From: Hypholoma sublateritium FD-334 SS-4
Lineage: Eukaryota; Basidiomycota; Agaricomycetes; Agaricales; Strophariaceae
Assembly (NCBI GenBank): GCA_000827495.1
Contig: KN817589.1
Coordinates: 62,001-126,000 of the forward strand
Reading direction: 5' to 3'
Length of the DNA: 64,000 bases
In this document: piece by piece, positions 61,105-64,000 of the stretch
Layout: each line of letters starts with the position of its first letter
Numbering within the stretch: the stretch's first letter is position 1
The notes under the pieces: model-generated
Databases searched by the model: none
The model's input: only the letters and a program-made list of their open reading frames with translations
What the model was told of the DNA's origin: nothing
Made by a program: the position numbers and the translations under genes

Positions 61105-61814
61105 CTACTTGGGACCCACCACTGGATGCACTGTTTTTGTGCCTGATCCTGATCCGCCATCTTTCTTCTTGTCGTCCGTCTTGTCATCCGTCTTGTCGTC
61201 CGTGGCATCGTCCTCTGTGCCATCCGTCACATCGTCCGTCTTGCCGCCTGTGTCTTTATTAGCGGCTTTCTTCTTTGGGCCGTTTTGGTTTCCGGAGACC
61301 CCTTTCACTATTTTTGCTCGCGGAAGGCCTCTGTCGAATGTATTTTTCGTCAGTGATAAATGTGAGTTTTGATAAACCAAGCATCATACCCAGCCCACGT
61401 GGGGAGTTCGTCCGAGTCCGAGTCCGCGTACTCATCCTCCCCCTCGTCGTCCTCCCCCTCGTCGTCCTCCCCCTCGTCGTCCTCCCCCTCGTCGTCCTCC
61501 CCCTCGTCNCCTCCCCCTCGTCGTCCTCCCCCTCGTCGTCCTCCCCCTCGTCGTCCTCCCCCTCGTCGTCCTCCCCCTCGTCGTCCTCCCACTCGTCGTC
61601 CGAGTTTTCGTCCTCCGATCCCGAGGCATCTTGATCGCCATTCGCCACTGGCGCTGCGTGTATTGGCTGGCTCTGGGTCTGTGGCTCCGTAACTGGGCCT
61701 CCGTCTAATGGCAAGAGGTCAAATGTCAGTGAAATTGCTCTCTTCAACGCATAATGCTTGTGAGAAAATACCTGGGCTAGGATCGCTGTCGAATTCAGGG
61801 AAAGCGCCCTTCAT
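61105..61814 (-). CDS. Acidic protein family member D (with GEDDE minisatellite)
   Basis: Three exons on the minus strand, 61814-61772, 61704-61390 and 61330-61105, give about 195 residues. The N-terminus is MKGAFPEFDSDPSP. Exon 2 runs from DGGPVTEPQTQSQP into ten GEDDE-like pentapeptides, then ADSDSDELPTWAG. Exon 3 reads GLPRAKIVKGVSGNQ, then Lys-rich and (TDDK)n. Intron phases 1 and 2 and the PRA segment right after the second intron link it to members A-C. The single N at 61509 stands where two bases are needed, so the apparent frameshift in exon 2 is a sequence gap: with two bases the exon length agrees with the splice phases. A TATAAAG is visible upstream near 61990. Confidence 0.65.
61441..61589. 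repeat. 15-base minisatellite, ten units
   Basis: Ten tandem copies of CCCTCGTCGTCCTCC, coding for GEDDE on the minus strand inside member D. Unit five (61501-61514) contains the undetermined base at 61509 and is one base short. Confidence 0.95.
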
Positions 61815-62679
61815 TGTTGAACCCATGCGGTATTGGCGAGCAGTCAGATATCAAGAATCAAAGAATCAAGATCAGCTGAGCGGCGTTGTTGAAGGCGTTA
61901 TTCCTGTAGCGATATAACAGTGTAGTGAGAGGACGCAGGTCGGGGGAAGCTGAGTAGATCAATCAGGGCCTAATCGACTGTCTCTCTTTATACTTACCTA
62001 CCTCATAGCCCTAGAAAATGCCGCGTAACGACGCCCACAAATAGGCGTCTACTCAGAGATAGATAGCTTGCCTGCTTGGCAACCGTATGCGCGGATTACT
62101 GACACAGCTCCAAACGCGGTTTGTGCACTGGAAATTGACGTTTCACGAGCACGTCGTCCCAACAATGATAGAACTTCAGGACTTGAAACTCGGTCAAAAG
62201 GTGTCTGTCTGGGTGTACTATTAGGCAATGCAAATATTACATTGATCGAGGTCCACGCAATGCACACCGTGCACCTTTATAGGTTTTATTGCTTATTTAT
62301 TGCACACCATTGGTGCACACCTTTCCTTCTTTATCATCACTACAGCGATTAGTCAAGGCTAAGGGCTAATGCAATTGGACCATGGAAATCAGACAAGGTG
62401 CAAGTCTACGGCTTTACATGACTCCGAATGCTCCGGCGATCTGCTGGTGGTGAGAGCTCTCAGACAGCTCTCAGCAAACTCCCAGAGCAACTTATCGCCG
62501 TATACGGTATAAAGAGAAGAGAAGGATTATAAATATAACTCGGAAGATAGGCAGAAGATAATAGGTAGTTTCGACTTGCAGATTGGAAAGAATGAGAAAA
62601 CAACCTAGATACGCCGCGGGACATGTTCTTCCTGGGCTGTCACTTTCCAGAATCCAGATCTGCCGCCTCTTGATTCCCG
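61815..62679. other. Intergenic region
   Basis: Holds the upstream region of member D and about 600 bases without a gene. Confidence 0.5.
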
Positions 62680-62963
62680 ACAAGTCTGGAGCAGGAGGTA
62701 CTTTTCCGGCTATGCTCTCTTTCCGTGCCGGAGCATCAATCGTGAGAAAACGCACAATTCGATACGACTCGTCGTTGTCTTCAGTCTTCCCGAGTCGTCC
62801 TCGTCGTCCTGCTCGCCATCTTCTTCCTCTCTCTCCTTTTCCTTGGTGCCGGGCTTCCTACCTTGTGGTTAAGACAATCAGGATCTACGCTACTCCCAAT
62901 CCCATCCGTGATTTGCCATGCGGCGTGTGCCGGTTGTGTGCCGGCGGTGGTCGCGGCGCTCAT
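62680..62963 (-). pseudogene. Decayed acidic protein family member E
   Basis: The start MSAATTAGTQPAHAA and the upstream region (a TATA-like GATATACGG, then CATCTTATCTTCATG) match members A-C. The acidic exon is recognisable (KEKEREEEDGEQDDEDDSG, ending in TT before GTGCGT as in A and C). However, the first donor site reads GC in place of GT and its phase does not fit, and no exon 3 with MPRA is found. Confidence 0.65.
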
Positions 62964-63411
62964 GGTGAGCCAAGTTACATAGATATACGGCTCGCTCATC
63001 TTATCTTCATGCGCAGGGAATTGAACTCCTCGGGGGGGGGGGACTGCAATTTGCAACGCGGCACGATGTGAATGGGCGACGGTGCTAGACGTCCAGACCT
63101 TGGAAAGAAGTCTCTGGGAGCCCTGCGGGGACCTCCACGGTGTTTCCCAAAGCGTGCTATTGCGCGGGAGGACAGCATCGTCGCAGTTGCGTTCGCACCT
63201 CAAGAAGCCCATTTTTATGGATCGTGGTCACTAACAACTTTTCAGATGCACGTCTAGAAATTACAGTGCAGCAACAGAAAGCGAAACATAGGTTGCATTG
63301 AAGGTGTCGGATTCATGACCGAATCGCCTCATAGCCATAGTCGCAACACCGCATAGAGTACCTCCGTACATGGGCGACTGCAGCCACGGAGGGTTTACTT
63401 TGAACCTCTCA

Positions 63412-63911
63412 TCATTTGTCTGTCTTTGGTTTCTCGTCCTTTGCGCTTGGTCTGTCATTTTTTGCCTTTTCGTCCTTCTTGTCTCCTGACTTGCTTCCCT
63501 GCGTGGGCTTCTCTGACTTCTTGTTCGGACCGTGAATGTTTCCCCGGATTGGTTTCTCCGCGCGGGCGCGAGGCATGCCTCTATCAAAGCCCTTCATCAG
63601 CGACGTTTAAAGCTGCCAGAGACCAAAGAACATACCCATGCCACTGAAGGCTGTCGTCCGATTCCGCTTCTTCTTCCTCTTCCTCTTCCTCTATATCGTC
63701 ATCTGAGTCTTCATCTCCTGATCCTGAGTCAACTTCATTGTTGTTTTCCGTAGGTTCAGCGGGCTCGCCCGCCAGCGGCGCCACATCTGGGTCTGGTATT
63801 CGTCAAGGATCAATGGGCTATATCTCTCAATGCACTCAGTGTCCAGGAATATGTACCAGTGCTCGGATCGACGATTTCTGTATGAGCACTCTTCGTCGTT
63901 ATCGTGTTCAT
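63412..63911 (-). CDS. Acidic protein family member F
   Basis: Three exons on the minus strand, 63911-63857, 63792-63636 and 63580-63412, give 126 residues. Exon 1 codes for MNTITTKSAHTEIVDPST. Exon 2 carries DSGSGDEDSDDDIEEEEEEEE and ends SLQWHG; exon 3 begins GMPRARAEKPIRGN and continues in a Lys-rich, basic tail (KKSEKPTQGSK...DEKPKTDK). The TW(A)G/WHG end of exon 2 and GLPRAK/GMPRAR start of exon 3 make it the closest relative of D. Intron phases 1 and 2 are again kept. The first exon is the least certain, since the frame upstream is open beyond the chosen ATG and the window ends 89 bases further on. Confidence 0.6.
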
Positions 63912-64000
63912 ACTGAGTTAGCAGGCTATAGCAGGATCAGCTTTGCCATTTGAGTCCAACAGCGACAGTAGCGTACCTTGATGAATACTGTAGTACGAGG

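Overview
The window reads as nuclear DNA of a filamentous basidiomycete, most likely an Agaricomycete of polypore type. The genes are GC-rich and broken by many short introns (mostly 45-75 bases, GT..AG, branch sites like CTRAY), whereas the spaces between genes are AT-rich. Several house-keeping proteins (Sec24, Rpn3, the ribophorin II/Swp1 subunit, an NDUFAF2-like factor) are recognisable once exons are joined. All gene models were spliced by hand from reading-frame continuity and splice signals; exon coordinates are given in each entry.

Layout. 1-2.5 kb: a GC-rich imperfect direct repeat with a scrap of a short-chain dehydrogenase (SDR) 3' end. 2.6-6.5 kb: a small protein with a possible eIF4E-binding motif and a class C beta-lactamase-fold serine hydrolase. 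7-16 kb: a duplicated block in which a small cysteine-rich secreted protein lies upstream of an SDR gene. One secreted-protein copy is intact and one is reduced to promoter plus start; two SDR copies are intact, one between them is broken, and the relic near 0.45 kb makes a fourth. 16.2-21.4 kb: a Sec24-type COPII gene facing a CFAP20/BUG22-domain gene. 21.4-29.1 kb: a gene-poor AT-rich stretch with a 190-base inverted repeat around an N-containing spacer.

29.1-31.5 kb: a large serine-rich acidic protein of unknown role. 34.4-37.1 kb: a 19-exon Dal5-type MFS permease. 39.9-42.5 kb: tRNA-Ser(GCT) and a cyclic-nucleotide phosphodiesterase. 43.5-44.3 kb: a GPI-anchored Ser/Thr-rich wall protein. 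46.8-49.4 kb: a GH47 alpha-mannosidase followed by a ~150-base tandem repeat. 50.5-55.2 kb: Swp1-like OST subunit, two tRNA-Cys(GCA) genes with different introns, Rpn3, and the NDUFAF2-like gene.

55.2-64 kb: an expanding locus. A module made of an NDUFAF2-like copy (+ strand) and a convergent gene for a small very acidic protein (- strand) has been repeated. The later NDUFAF2 copies have decayed, but the acidic-protein genes keep open frames and identical intron phases (phase 1, then phase 2). At least five intact or nearly intact members (here named A, B, C, D, F) and one decayed member (E) are present. I recognise no known family for them; this array is the best candidate for something undescribed here.
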